This document shows, in pieces, positions 25,744-36,527 of a DNA stretch of 64,000 nucleotides. The notes beneath the pieces are model-generated. The model worked only from the letters and a program-made list of their open reading frames with translations, searched no databases and was not told the DNA's origin. The stretch comes from Atlantibacter subterraneus. GTDB lineage: Bacteria; Pseudomonadota; Gammaproteobacteria; Enterobacterales; Enterobacteriaceae. Both the position numbers and the translations under genes were made by a program. The first letter of the stretch is position 1; every line of letters starts with the position of its first letter. Location: contig NZ_VLPS01000001.1 of NCBI RefSeq assembly GCF_007570865.1, forward strand, positions 806,001 through 870,000, written 5' to 3'.

Positions 25744-25917
25744 ATGCGACCACTGATTACTCATGATGAAATCGAAATGTTGAAGCGTGACCTTGATGCG
25801 TTAGGGGAACAAAATCTCGTCGGCATTGAAGCGTACGAAGCGCTGCACCTGCTTGAGATGCGTCGGCAGACAGCCAAGCTTGAGTTTATTAAGCGAGCAC
25901 TTGAAGGCAAGGAATAG
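25744..25917 (+). CDS. hypothetical 57-residue protein after the tail fibre
   Basis: A helical protein starts MRPLITHDEIEMLKRDLDAL. The ATG at 25744 follows GGAGG; the frame remains open upstream to a TTG at 25621, but no ribosome site supports that start. It is the last phage gene in the operon direction. Function unknown; a fibre-assembly helper is possible. Confidence 0.55.
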   Translation: MRPLITHDEIEMLKRDLDALGEQNLVGIEAYEALHLLEMRRQTAKLEFIKRALEGKE

Positions 25918-25920
25918 CTT

Positions 25921-25947
25921 AAAAAAAAAGCCCGCACGGGCGCGGGC
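25921..25947 (-). terminator. minus-strand terminator
   Basis: On the minus strand, GCCCGC / GCGGGC is followed by nine T. It would stop transcripts coming from the DUF2268 gene to the right. Confidence 0.6.
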
Positions 25948-26333
25948 GTCAATCCCTTAGTCTTTTTATTAGATATCCTGCGTTCAGGACGCAGGTGTAT
26001 AACATAACGGCAACATGGAGCATTACTTTAGCGGTATTTAACTTTCCTTCGTAACGAAGGCCCTGGCGAAGCCCGCCAAAAGTAATTGATGCGAAAGGGG
26101 GGAAAGGGACGCTTTTTTTGCGGGGCAGGGAATTCAGCAGCAGCGGTAGATGAAACGGGACATGCTGTCGCCGCGCAATATGACGCGGTTTTAAGATTTG
26201 CTCAGAATAAAATAATCATCAGCAATTTAATGAAGCTAAATTGCTTAAAATGTCCGCTTTGAGCGAGGAGTGGACCATCCGGCTTCCGCTCATGAGCGCA
26301 ATCATAGTTTGTAAGAAATAAGGAACCTGTTTT
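25948..26333. other. gene-free stretch at the end of the prophage
   Basis: I see no convincing gene. Two short hairpins are present: CCTGCGT / ACGCAGG (25980-25996) and CTTCGT / ACGAAG (26045-26058). A run of eight G lies near 26096-26103. A stretch near 26190-26240 is AT-rich. Confidence 0.5.
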
Positions 26334-26969
26334 TCAAATAAACGCCTTTAATTCATCAGCATTTATATTCGCCAGCATTGAAGCCTTTAAATGTGGGGAT
26401 GCTGCGAGATATCTGGAAATCAGTTTGAACCCTGCGGTATATCCCAGCCACCTGGGCAAATCTCCTGTTCCGAAAAACCAGGCATTATGGTCGTAATCAG
26501 TGCGATGCCAGTTTTCAAGCATTTGTGGATAGTAGGGCTGAATAGTATCGGACTGGAGGCTTTCCCAAGGCTCAGGTTCACCACCAAAAAGCTCAAGCGA
26601 AAAATGCCCTGCAAGACCTTCGGAGACGATAACTTCTCCCAACGTTGAGCCATATCCCGGCCCTGTCCACCTAACTGCATGGTGCAGTTCATGCGCAAAC
26701 ATTCGTTCAATAGAGTGCGCATCATTTTTGCAAAATGCAGAATTTTCAGGATCAACAGTTATATAGATAACGCCAGCTTCAGGGCAAAAACCAAGATGCC
26801 CTTTTTCCGGGATGACAAACTTCCCGGCTTTAACCACCACATCCAGTGAATGAATCGGCATTAACCTTTTGGCTTGTTCGTAGGTATCAGTCAGGTTTAT
26901 TTGAAGCCATTCACAGTGAGCGGTGAGTTTCTTCTGCGCGTTCAGAATGTGGAGATTCATTTGAGACAT
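26334..26969 (-). CDS. DUF2268-type putative zinc protease
   Basis: This 211-residue protein has the zinc motif HELHH at about residue 107 and a downstream Glu (VSEGLAGHF), the gluzincin pattern of DUF2268 proteins (YjaZ-like). The start at 26969 gives MSQMNLHILNAQ, close to the normal N-terminus; a longer form from 27008 is possible because no ribosome site decides. It is on the minus strand at the prophage end, so it could be a lysogeny-expressed accessory gene or a host gene. Confidence 0.75.
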   Translation of the reverse strand: MSQMNLHILNAQKKLTAHCEWLQINLTDTYEQAKRLMPIHSLDVVVKAGKFVIPEKGHLGFCPEAGVIYITVDPENSAFCKNDAHSIERMFAHELHHAVRWTGPGYGSTLGEVIVSEGLAGHFSLELFGGEPEPWESLQSDTIQPYYPQMLENWHRTDYDHNAWFFGTGDLPRWLGYTAGFKLISRYLAASPHLKASMLANINADELKAFI

Positions 26970-27413
26970 TACGGTACCAGCCAAAAGCATCACTAAATCG
27001 CCACACATTAACACACAAAGTGAATGTCAGGGTGCTGCTCAACAGTTGAGGGCCAAACTATTATTAGCAATATCCGCATTTGGCACAGAGATGACCTGGA
27101 AACTATAGAAACCAGGCATATAAAAATTAACATAGGACGGGATATGGAAATGATGCGCGGCGCAAAATCATATCACCTTTGAACGAATGGTTTAAGTAAT
27201 GACAAATGTCTCTTTTTTGACCGCCGCCTGAAAATTCTGCGGATCAGAATGATAAAGATTTGGGGGGCAAATTTGGGGGCAAAATCGTTCCTTGGGGCAT
27301 GTTTGGGGGCATTAATATGGCCGCTTATGTCTCTTTATGTCCTTAACGTATATCGCCTAACCCCCTGAATATAAATATAAACATAAATTTTACAACCACT
27401 TGCCGATCCTGTT
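26970..27413. other. prophage/host junction region without genes
   Basis: No gene is seen. The stretch 27262-27311 holds four G-rich repeats of the type TTTGGGGGCA, separated by 3-15 bases. Similar G-rich repeats are common near integrase-side att regions. The right attachment site probably lies between here and frmR (27447). It cannot be fixed without the left end of the prophage. Confidence 0.45.
27262..27311. repeat. G-rich direct repeats near the presumed attR
   Basis: Four short copies of (T)TGGGG(G)GCA occur in about 50 bases. They could be arm-type integrase sites or a remnant of an integrase 3' end. Only the repetition is certain. Confidence 0.4.
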
Positions 27414-27431
27414 ACTATACCCCCCTATAGT
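27414..27431. promoter_or_regulatory. FrmR operator
   Basis: ACTATA-CCCCCC-TATAGT is a perfect 6-base inverted repeat around a C6 tract, 15 bases before the frmR start. This is the form of site bound by the CsoR-family formaldehyde sensor FrmR. Confidence 0.75.
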
Positions 27432-27446
27432 ATACAGGAGGCGACC

Positions 27447-28873
<1,427 letters not shown>

Positions 28874-28879
28874 TTCCTC

Positions 28880-28906
28880 CGGCCAGTGGCGTCCTGTCGC
28901 TGGCCG
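28880..28906 (+). terminator. hairpin after frmA
   Basis: A 7-base stem, CGGCCAG / CTGGCCG, with a 13-base loop is followed by TAATTTAT. It is a weak rho-independent terminator at best. Confidence 0.4.
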
Positions 28907-28953
28907 TAATTTATCTTTATTCTGATTTGTGACCGATCTGACGTTTTCTGGGG

Positions 28954-28981
28954 TAATCGAAACCCGGGTTTATGCCGATGA
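28954..28981 (+). promoter_or_regulatory. possible sigma-28 (FliA) promoter of the chemoreceptor gene
   Basis: GCCGATGA (28974-28981) is close to the FliA -10 element GCCGATAA, with TAAT 16 bases upstream (consensus TAAA and 15). It lies 38 bases before the start of a chemotaxis gene. Confidence 0.45.
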
Positions 28982-29019
28982 CTATCTGACGAGCATATCC
29001 TTGTCCCAGGAAGACTGTT

Positions 29020-30720
29020 ATGACGACACACAACACAAAAAACGATAAACCTGCAACTGTGAGTTTCTGGCATCACATCCGTTTAGTCCCGCTCTTTAGC
29101 TTTATTCTCGGTGGTATTCTGGTGCTCTTCGCGACGAGCGTCGGCTTAGCAAGTTATTTCATGGTACAGAGCAACACCGCGCTTCATGACGTCACCGAAG
29201 AGATCCAGGTGCGTATGGGGCTCTCCAACAGTTCTAACCATCTGCGCACCGCGCGAATCAACCTGATTAACGCCGGAGCCGCCAGCCGCGTAGCGGAAAT
29301 GGACGATCTGAAACGCAACGTCGCCGACGCGGAAAAACGCCTTAAGCAGGCCCAGGAAGGGTTCGACAGCTATATGGCACGCCGGGTAAAAACCCCGGAA
29401 GACGAAGCGCTGGACGGCGAACTCAAAGCCCGCTTCGACGCCTATATGCAGGGTATGCAGCCGATGGTGAAATTTGCCAAAAACGGCATGTTCGAAGCCA
29501 TCATCAAACATGAAAATGAGCAGGCGCGCGGGCTGGACAGCGCGTATAACGAGATGTTGCTGAAGGCCATCGCCATTCGTATGGAGCGCGCCAAAGCGCT
29601 GGGCGTGGCGGCGGAAACCCGCACCACCTGGGGCGTGATGGCGATGATCGCGGCGCTGAGCATCGCGGTGTTAATGACCATCATCACCTTTGTGGCGCTG
29701 CGCGGCATCGTGATTTTACCGCTGCGCCGCGCGGCCAACCGGATTGAGCACATCGCCAGCGGCGATTTAACCGTGGCCCCGGAAGCCGCGGGCCGCAGCG
29801 AAATCGGCGTACTCAGCCACAACCTGCAAAAAATGCAGCATTCGCTGGCGCAAACCGTGGGTACGGTGCGCACCGGCGCAGAGGCTATTTATCAGGGCAC
29901 CAGCGAGATCTCGGCAGGCAACACCGATCTCTCTTCCCGTACCGAAGAGCAGGCGTCGGCGCTGGAGCAAACCGCCGCCAGCATGGAGCAGCTCACCGCC
30001 ACGGTGAAACAGAACGCCGAAAACGCCCACCACGCCAGCAAACTGGCTAACGACGCCTCTGACAAAGCCAGCGCGGGCGGGCGTATGGTCTCCGGCGTGG
30101 TAACCACCATGGGCAATATCTCCACCAGCTCGAAGAAAATCTCGGAAATCACCGCCGTGATTAACAGCATCGCGTTCCAGACTAACATCCTGGCGCTTAA
30201 CGCCGCCGTGGAAGCGGCTCGTGCCGGCGAGCAGGGCCGAGGTTTTGCGGTGGTGGCGAGCGAAGTTCGTACGCTTGCCAGCCGCAGCGCTCAGGCGGCG
30301 AAAGAGATTGAAGGGCTGATCCAGAACTCGGTAAGCCTGGTGGATAAAGGCTCCAGCGAAGTGGTGGCGGCAGGGCAAACGATGCAGGGCATCGTTGAGG
30401 CGGTGCAGCGCGTAACTGACCTGATGCAGGAAATTGCTGCCGCGTCGGACGAGCAGAGCCGTGGTATTCAGCAGGTCGCCCAGGCGGTCTCAGAGATGGA
30501 TAACGTGACCCAGCAAAACGCCTCGCTGGTGGAAGAGGCGTCCGCGGCGGCGCTGGCGCTGGAAGAGCAGGCGGCGCGGCTTACCGATGCGGTGGGCATT
30601 TTCCGTCTCTCATCCCATGCTGAAAGGACGCGGGAAAGCGCCAAAGCGGATAGCGCTCCGCCAGCGCATACCTTTAACCGCCCGGCGGTGGCCCACGGCG
30701 ATAACTGGGAAACGTTTTAA
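29020..30720 (+). CDS. methyl-accepting chemotaxis protein
   Basis: This 566-residue chemoreceptor has TM1 at about residues 24-47, a periplasmic four-helix (Tar-like) sensor at 48-205, TM2 at 206-230, HAMP at 231-283, and a signalling domain with the conserved hairpin tip around residues 385-425 ([20 protein letters not shown]). It ends in NWETF, the pentapeptide that tethers CheR and CheB. The ligand cannot be read from the sequence. It is alone between frmA and a terminator. Confidence 0.93.
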   Translation: MTTHNTKNDKPATVSFWHHIRLVPLFSFILGGILVLFATSVGLASYFMVQSNTALHDVTEEIQVRMGLSNSSNHLRTARINLINAGAASRVAEMDDLKRNVADAEKRLKQAQEGFDSYMARRVKTPEDEALDGELKARFDAYMQGMQPMVKFAKNGMFEAIIKHENEQARGLDSAYNEMLLKAIAIRMERAKALGVAAETRTTWGVMAMIAALSIAVLMTIITFVALRGIVILPLRRAANRIEHIASGDLTVAPEAAGRSEIGVLSHNLQKMQHSLAQTVGTVRTGAEAIYQGTSEISAGNTDLSSRTEEQASALEQTAASMEQLTATVKQNAENAHHASKLANDASDKASAGGRMVSGVVTTMGNISTSSKKISEITAVINSIAFQTNILALNAAVEAARAGEQGRGFAVVASEVRTLASRSAQAAKEIEGLIQNSVSLVDKGSSEVVAAGQTMQGIVEAVQRVTDLMQEIAAASDEQSRGIQQVAQAVSEMDNVTQQNASLVEEASAAALALEEQAARLTDAVGIFRLSSHAERTRESAKADSAPPAHTFNRPAVAHGDNWETF

Positions 30721-30735
30721 GCGCGATAGAATAAA

Positions 30736-30760
30736 AAACCCGCAGCTCGCGGGTTTTTTT
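30736..30760. terminator. bidirectional terminator between the chemoreceptor gene and yeiH
   Basis: AACCCGC / GCGGGTT has T7 on the plus side and A6 before it, so it can serve both converging genes. Confidence 0.75.
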
Positions 30761-30777
30761 ATGTCTGTATTCCGGCG

Positions 30778-31836
30778 TCAGCCGATCCAGCTGTGGATCG
30801 CCAGGTTGATCGCGCCGCCGCCAATAATCAGCCAGCCAAACAGGATCAGGCCCAGCAGGAACGGCTTCAGTCCCGCTTTCATCAACTGGCTGATGCGGGT
30901 GGTCAGGCCCAGTGCCGCCATCGCCATCGCCAGCAGTACGTTATCCAGCGCGTTGATCGTCGCCACCCATTGCGCGGGCAGTAGATGGAAGGAGTTAAAC
31001 AGCGCGACCAGGATAAACATCAGGGCGAACCACGGGAACACGATGGGTTGCTTACGCGTACCGTCGTGTCCTACATGACGGCTGACCGCAATACTTAACA
31101 GCAGCAGAAACGGGGCCAGCATCATCACCCGCAGCATTTTGGCAATCACCGCCGCGCTTTCGGTTTCCGGGCTGACCGCGTGGCCTGCCGCGACCACCTG
31201 AGCGACTTCGTGCATGGTTGAGCCGGTATAGACGCCAAACTGTGTCGCCGTGACAGCCGGATAGTGGCTGGCGACCTCATGCCAGATTAGCGGATAGAGA
31301 AAGATGCCAATGGTGCCGAAGATCACCACGGTGGCGACGGCTACCGCGACTTTTGAAGATTCGGCTTTTACCACCGGGGCGGTTGCCAGCACCGCCGCCG
31401 CGCCGCAGATGCTGCTGCCCGCGCCGATAAGCCAGGCGGTTTTCAAATCGAGGTTCATCAACCGTGCGCCGATAAAGGTCGCCAGCAGAAAAGTGCTGCT
31501 AAGCATCACGATATCAATCGCCACGCCGCTTAATCCGACGTCCATCACCTGCTGAAACGTCAGGCGGAAGCCGTAGAGGATAATGCCGAGGCGCAGCAGC
31601 TTCTGTTTGGCAAACTGCACCCCTTCATCGCAAAGCGGATGCGCCGCGGGATAAAGGGTATTCCCCAGCACAATGCCGACAATAATCGCCAGGGTTAATG
31701 CGCCGAGCCCCAGCCCCGAGACGGCGGGAATATTGCCGATCCAGGCGGTGGCAAACGCAATGACCGCCGTCAGCGCCAGGCCGGGTATAAAGCGTTTAAC
31801 GTCGTAGCGATGGTGCGTGCTGGTAATCTCGGCCAT
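30778..31836 (-). CDS. yeiH: YeiH/UPF0324-family membrane protein, putative sulfate/sulfite exporter
   Basis: This 352-residue protein has about ten hydrophobic segments and the family motifs GIILYGFRLTFQQ, GAGSSICGAAAV and TGSTMHEVAQVVAA. The family is annotated as putative sulfate exporters. It stands divergently to the GntR regulator of the sulfonate-degradation cluster. SuyAB in that cluster would release sulfite, so an exporter role here is plausible but not shown. Confidence 0.85.
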   Translation of the reverse strand: MAEITSTHHRYDVKRFIPGLALTAVIAFATAWIGNIPAVSGLGLGALTLAIIVGIVLGNTLYPAAHPLCDEGVQFAKQKLLRLGIILYGFRLTFQQVMDVGLSGVAIDIVMLSSTFLLATFIGARLMNLDLKTAWLIGAGSSICGAAAVLATAPVVKAESSKVAVAVATVVIFGTIGIFLYPLIWHEVASHYPAVTATQFGVYTGSTMHEVAQVVAAGHAVSPETESAAVIAKMLRVMMLAPFLLLLSIAVSRHVGHDGTRKQPIVFPWFALMFILVALFNSFHLLPAQWVATINALDNVLLAMAMAALGLTTRISQLMKAGLKPFLLGLILFGWLIIGGGAINLAIHSWIG

Positions 31837-32236
31837 GTCTCACTCCCTTCTCATGTATAGGACTGAGCATGGAGCATAACCGGGGAAAAGAAAAATTTAT
31901 TATATCGTTATAATTAATCGAAATAACCGGTATGCCAGTGCAGAGCGCGCTGAACCGCAGCATGAAGGCGCTGTGCAGTAGTTTTCTGAAAAATGAATTT
32001 TTATAAAAATTGATGTATATCAAATGATAAGCATGACCACGCGGTTGCAACGAGCTGCGCTTAAACGAAACTTAATTCCCGTCATCAACTAAATTAAAAT
32101 GAATGATTACCAAAAAACTGCTTAAAAACCGCCACATCTTCACGAAATTTCACCGCAAAAGATGTCAGCCACTCCTCTATATGTCATAGTAATTCTAACT
32201 TGATGTTGAAGGACTCGTTCCGGGAGGAAGGTACGC
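31837..32236. promoter_or_regulatory. divergent promoter region of yeiH and the GntR regulator
   Basis: 400 bases without a gene, AT-rich in the parts nearest both genes. A minus-strand TATAAT (31904-31899) could be the yeiH -10. Near the GntR gene, TATATGTCATA (32178-32188) resembles one half of the operator found at the suyA and hpsN promoters, so the regulator may control itself. GGGAGGAAGG is the ribosome site of the GntR gene. Confidence 0.4.
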
Positions 32237-32983
32237 ATGAATCAGGACATTTCACCCTCTGCTGAAATGAAGTCAGCCGTTTTTCAGCCGCTCTATCTGC
32301 AAATCAGCCAGCTGTTGCTGGAAAGGATCGCCTCCGGCGAGTGGCCAGCGGGCACCTATATCCCCAGCGAGGCCAGCCTTGCCGAGGCGTATAACGTCAG
32401 TATTGGCACCTTACGCAAGGCACTCAACGAACTGGTCAGCAATAACGTGGTGATCCGCTATCAGGGTAAAGGCACCGTGGTGGCGGCCCACGACTCAGAC
32501 AGCGCGCTGTTTCGCTTCTTTAATATCCTGCGGGAGAACGGCGAGCGTTCGCTGCCGCTGTCGCGGGTGCTGGCGCGCCATCTGCGCGCTGCGTCCCAGG
32601 AAGAGGCCGCCGCGCTGGATATCGCGCCGGGTAGCAAAGTGATCCATATCTGGCGGGTGCGCGACCTGGATGGCGCACCGGCGATCCTTGAGCACGTTTA
32701 CGTGGACGCTGCACTGTTTCCCGGCCTCGATCGCGACCCGGAAATTCTGCCCAATACGCTTTACCAGCTTTACCAGCAGAAATTCGCCTGTACCGTGGCA
32801 AATGCGCACGAGCAGATCAAAGCGGTGAATGCGGGGCCGGATGAGGTGCTGCATCTGGAAGCGGAAGAAGGCGAGGCGCTGCTGCGGGTTTACCGCATTG
32901 CGCGGGATTTCCAGGATAAGCCGGTGGAGTACCGCGTTTCCACGGTACTCACCCGGCATCACGCGTACTTTAACCAGCTCTGA
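32237..32983 (+). CDS. GntR-family regulator with UTRA domain
   Basis: This 248-residue HutC-subfamily protein has a winged helix at residues 15-80 (PSEASLAEAYNVSIGTLRKAL is the recognition region) and a UTRA ligand-binding domain at 95-245. It is convergent with and overlaps the Ldh gene by 14 bases. It most likely senses a sulfonate (DHPS or sulfolactate) and represses the suy and hps operons through the identical 14-bp sites at 36844 and 37135. The ligand is inferred from the neighbours. Confidence 0.85.
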   Translation: MNQDISPSAEMKSAVFQPLYLQISQLLLERIASGEWPAGTYIPSEASLAEAYNVSIGTLRKALNELVSNNVVIRYQGKGTVVAAHDSDSALFRFFNILRENGERSLPLSRVLARHLRAASQEEAAALDIAPGSKVIHIWRVRDLDGAPAILEHVYVDAALFPGLDRDPEILPNTLYQLYQQKFACTVANAHEQIKAVNAGPDEVLHLEAEEGEALLRVYRIARDFQDKPVEYRVSTVLTRHHAYFNQL

Positions 32984-33968
32984 TCCGCAACTGTTCCACC
33001 AGCGCGCCGGGCATCAGCAGCGTATTGCTGTTTTGCCTGGCGACTTCCCGCCGCCGCTCGCCCGGCAAGCGCACCCCAGGCTGCGCCAGCATCGCGCTGA
33101 ATAACTGCTCGCTGTGTTGCAGATAACCCGGCGGGAAAAACGCCGGGTTAAACAGCAGCACCAGCTGCGCAATCAGCGGCGGTTCGCCTTCAGCGGTGAA
33201 AAACGAACTGGCCTGGAAGCCGTAGTTGCTGCCGGTTAAGCCCGCCGTTAACAGCTCCACCATCAGCGCCAGCGCGGCTCCCTTCGCGCCGCCGGTCGGG
33301 GCCATACTGCCCGCCAGCGCGGCATCGGGATCGGCGGTGGGCTCGCCGTGGCGATCGAGCGCCCAGCCCAGTGGGATCGCCTGCTGCTGCTGGCTGGCTA
33401 TCATGATTTTCCCGCGCGCTACCTCAGAGAGTGACAGGTCGATCACCAGCGGCTCGTCATCCATGCGCGGCGAAGCGAAGGCGATGGGATTGGTGCCGAA
33501 CAGCGGCGTCTGGCCGCCCCACGGGGCCATCGCCGCCGGGCCGTTGCTAAAGGCCAGGCACAGCATCCCGCGCCGCGCCGCCTGCTCGACATAGTATCCC
33601 GCCATGCCGAAATGGTGCGATCGGCCAATCGCCACCACCACCACGCCCGATTCCTCCGCCAGCGCCAGGCCGCGCTCCAGCCCGGCCTGCACGGCAGGGA
33701 ACGCCAGCCCGGCGTCGGCATCCACGTTCAGCACCGCGCCGCGCTGGGTGATGGCCGGGCGCGCTGCCGGGTTGAGTTTGCCGCTGGTCAATTGATCGAG
33801 ATAAAACGGCAGCCGCGCAAAACCGTGCGAGGCAATGCCCGCACGTTCCGCCGCCATCAGCGCCTGACAGGTAGCGTCGGCGGCCTGCGCCGTGACGCCG
33901 GTTTTCACTAACGCCTGGCGGGCAAGGGCATCCAGCTGCGCCACGCTAACGGAGACAAGATCGCTCAC
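32970..33968 (-). CDS. Ldh-family dehydrogenase, candidate sulfolactate dehydrogenase
   Basis: This 332-residue NAD(P)-dependent enzyme of the malate/L-lactate (Ldh2/ComC) family shows RAGIASHGFARLP with its catalytic His at residue 48 and GRSHHFGMAGYY (about 115-126). ComC members interconvert (R)-sulfolactate and sulfopyruvate. In the DHPS cluster it could help racemise sulfolactate. Ureidoglycolate or malate activity cannot be excluded. It overlaps the symporter gene by 4 bases, so the two are one transcript with suyAB. Confidence 0.75.
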   Translation of the reverse strand: MSDLVSVSVAQLDALARQALVKTGVTAQAADATCQALMAAERAGIASHGFARLPFYLDQLTSGKLNPAARPAITQRGAVLNVDADAGLAFPAVQAGLERGLALAEESGVVVVAIGRSHHFGMAGYYVEQAARRGMLCLAFSNGPAAMAPWGGQTPLFGTNPIAFASPRMDDEPLVIDLSLSEVARGKIMIASQQQQAIPLGWALDRHGEPTADPDAALAGSMAPTGGAKGAALALMVELLTAGLTGSNYGFQASSFFTAEGEPPLIAQLVLLFNPAFFPPGYLQHSEQLFSAMLAQPGVRLPGERRREVARQNSNTLLMPGALVEQLRIRAG

Positions 33969-35269
33969 GGCAGGCTCCTTTCGTCAGGCTCGGGGATCAG
34001 CGCATCCTGCGGCAGGGTGATTTTTCCGGGGCCGATGCGCAGCTGCTCCCGGGCCGTCGCCAGATCGAGTTTTTGCTCCCAGCGGGCGATCACCAGCGTC
34101 GCCACCACGTTACCGATCATATTGGTCACGGCGCGCATCTCGTTCAAAATGCGGTCGATACCCAGCACCAGAGTAATCCCCGCCAGCGGGATAATATTGT
34201 GGGTCGCCAGCGTCGCGGTAAGCGCAATCAGCGCCGCGCCCGCCACCCCCGCGCCGCCTTTTGAGGTCAACAGTAATATCAGCAGCAGGCTGATTTGCTG
34301 CCACAGGGTGAGATCGGTATTGGTCGCCTGGGCGATAAACAGCGCCGTCATGGTCAAATAAATCGCCGCGCCGTCCAGATTAAAGGAGTAGCCGGTCGGC
34401 AGCACCAGCCCCACGATGGCGCGGTCGCAGCCCAGTTTTTCCATTTTGACCATCAGCCGGGGCAGCACCGATTCGGTGGTCGAGGTGCCCAGTACGATCA
34501 GCAGTTCTTCACGGAAATAGAGGATCAGCCGCCACAAACTCACCCCAACCAGCTTGCAGATCAGCCCCAGCACGCCACCGATAAACAAAAAACTGGTGAT
34601 ATACAGGCAGACGATCAGCATCCCGAGATGCTGCAGCGAGGTCAGGCCATATTTCCCCACGGTGAAGGCAATCGCCCCGAACGCGCCGAGCGGCGCAAGG
34701 CGCATAATCAGTTCGACGATGCGCATCAGCACCTCGCCGCACTGCTCGATGGTTTTGGTGATAAACGCGCTGCGCTGGGATGCCAGCGACAGCGCCACGC
34801 CGAACAGCACCGAGAACAGCAGCACCTGGAGCAGATTGCCCTGGGCGAACGCGCCGATCACCGAATCGGGAATGATCTGCTCCATAAAGCCTTTGCTGTG
34901 CTCGCTGGCATTGACGTAATGATTCACGGCGCTGCCGTCCAGCTTGCTGGCGTCAACGTTCATGCCTGCGCCGGGCTTCATCACATCGGCCACCACCATG
35001 CCAATTACCAGCGCCAGGGTGGTGACCACTTCAAAGTAAATCAGCGTTTTGCCGCCGACTTTGCCCACCTGTTTCAGGCTTTCCATACGGGCGATGCCAA
35101 TCGCCACGGTACAAAAAATCACTAAGGTCACGATCATTTTAATAAGACGAATAAAGGTGTCGCCGAGGGGTTTCATCTGAACAGCAAAATCAGGAAAGGC
35201 GTACCCCACAGCGACCCCGGCGACCAGGCCGATTAAAACCTGGACGTAGAGGTGCTTGAGCAATCGCAT
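33965..35269 (-). CDS. DctA-family dicarboxylate:cation symporter
   Basis: This 434-residue DAACS-family carrier starts at 35269 (MRLLKHLYVQV), after GAGGATAT. Signature motifs are GTSTTESVLPRLM, SFNLDGAAIYLTM and SKGGAGVAGAALI. The family takes up C4-dicarboxylates with cations. Placed between the Ldh gene and suyB, it may import sulfolactate or a related C3 sulfonate; that is inference. Confidence 0.85.
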   Translation of the reverse strand: MRLLKHLYVQVLIGLVAGVAVGYAFPDFAVQMKPLGDTFIRLIKMIVTLVIFCTVAIGIARMESLKQVGKVGGKTLIYFEVVTTLALVIGMVVADVMKPGAGMNVDASKLDGSAVNHYVNASEHSKGFMEQIIPDSVIGAFAQGNLLQVLLFSVLFGVALSLASQRSAFITKTIEQCGEVLMRIVELIMRLAPLGAFGAIAFTVGKYGLTSLQHLGMLIVCLYITSFLFIGGVLGLICKLVGVSLWRLILYFREELLIVLGTSTTESVLPRLMVKMEKLGCDRAIVGLVLPTGYSFNLDGAAIYLTMTALFIAQATNTDLTLWQQISLLLILLLTSKGGAGVAGAALIALTATLATHNIIPLAGITLVLGIDRILNEMRAVTNMIGNVVATLVIARWEQKLDLATAREQLRIGPGKITLPQDALIPEPDERSLP

Positions 35270-35354
35270 CTGGATATCCTCGCGTGAGAATCGGCGCCCG
35301 AACGGCGCCGCAGGCAAGCGTAAAGAGAGACCCGCCGGGACGGCGGGCAGAGGG

Positions 35355-36527
35355 TCAGGCGCTTTCGAAAATACGGGTCAGAACAAACTCCCGGTGCCCC
35401 AGCGCTTCAGCGGCGGTCAGGCGGCCATTGGCGGTGCGCAACAGGCTCTCCAGCAGCGCATCCCCCGCGCCGTCGAGATTCATTTCGCGGCGTAAAATCG
35501 CCGAGACATCCACATCAATGTGTTCCGACATGGTGCGCACGGTGCGCGGATTGGCGCACACCTTGATCACCGGGAGGATCGGGTTGCCGATCACGTTGCC
35601 CTGGCCGGTGGGGAAGAAGTGCGCTACATAACCCCCGGCGGCGCACAGCGTCACCATTTCGGCGGCGGCGGAGGAGGAGTCCATAAACCACAGCCCCGGC
35701 CCGGTGGGCATTTCGGCTTTATCCAGCACGCCGTCCACCCGGCATTTCTTGCCGATTTTCTGGATGTTGCCGAGCGCTTTCTCTTCGATGGTGGTCAGCC
35801 CGCCTTCGATATTCCCTTTCGTCGGCTGCGACTCGGACAGATCGCTGGTTTTCCAGCGGTCGATCATCGCGCTGTAGCGGTCGAACATAAACTGGAATTT
35901 CTGGCGCACATCGTTATTAGCGCAGCGCGCCGCCACCAGATGCTCGCCGCCGGTCAGCTCTGAGGTTTCACCGAACAGCAGGGTGTTGCCATTCTCATAC
36001 AACCGGTCGAACAGGTTGCCCACGGCAGGGTTGGCACCGCAGCCGGAGGTGGTATCCGATTCGCCGCACTTGGTGGAAACCCACAGCTCGCTGATATCGC
36101 ACATTTCGCGCTGGAGTTCAGAGGCATATTGCGAAAACTCGCGCGCTTTACGCGATGCATTGCAGATGGTGTTGTGATCGCCGTTCTGCTCAATCCAGAA
36201 ACCGGCGACCGGTTTGCCGGTGGCTTTAATGCCATCCACCACGCGTTGGGTCCAGCCCGGCTCGATGCCGATGACGATCACCGCCGCCACGTTAGGGTTG
36301 CAGCCGGTGCCAATCAGGGTGCGAAAGTGCAGCTCCAGATCTTCGCCAAACTGCAAACGCCCGTAAGGATGCGGCAGGGCGATGGTGCCTTTAATGTTGT
36401 TCGCGACCGCTTCTGCCGCCGCGTTGGAGATATCGTCCACCGGCAGCACAATCACATGGTTGCGGATACCGACCCGGCCATTTTCACGGCGATAACCTGC
36501 AAACTGACGTCCTTTGATTTCCATCAT
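35355..36527 (-). CDS. suyB: (2R)-sulfolactate sulfo-lyase large subunit
   Basis: This 390-residue protein of the UxaA/GarD family cleaves (R)-sulfolactate to pyruvate and sulfite together with SuyA. Motifs are [10 protein letters not shown] near the N-terminus, TGCNPN, and the cysteine-containing [18 protein letters not shown] at about 155-172. Being split from the SAF subunit and about 390 residues long fits SuyB rather than altronate dehydratase (one chain of about 495). The start overlaps the suyA stop (TAATG). The galactarate dehydratase family is the main alternative. Confidence 0.8.
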   Translation of the reverse strand: MMEIKGRQFAGYRRENGRVGIRNHVIVLPVDDISNAAAEAVANNIKGTIALPHPYGRLQFGEDLELHFRTLIGTGCNPNVAAVIVIGIEPGWTQRVVDGIKATGKPVAGFWIEQNGDHNTICNASRKAREFSQYASELQREMCDISELWVSTKCGESDTTSGCGANPAVGNLFDRLYENGNTLLFGETSELTGGEHLVAARCANNDVRQKFQFMFDRYSAMIDRWKTSDLSESQPTKGNIEGGLTTIEEKALGNIQKIGKKCRVDGVLDKAEMPTGPGLWFMDSSSAAAEMVTLCAAGGYVAHFFPTGQGNVIGNPILPVIKVCANPRTVRTMSEHIDVDVSAILRREMNLDGAGDALLESLLRTANGRLTAAEALGHREFVLTRIFESA

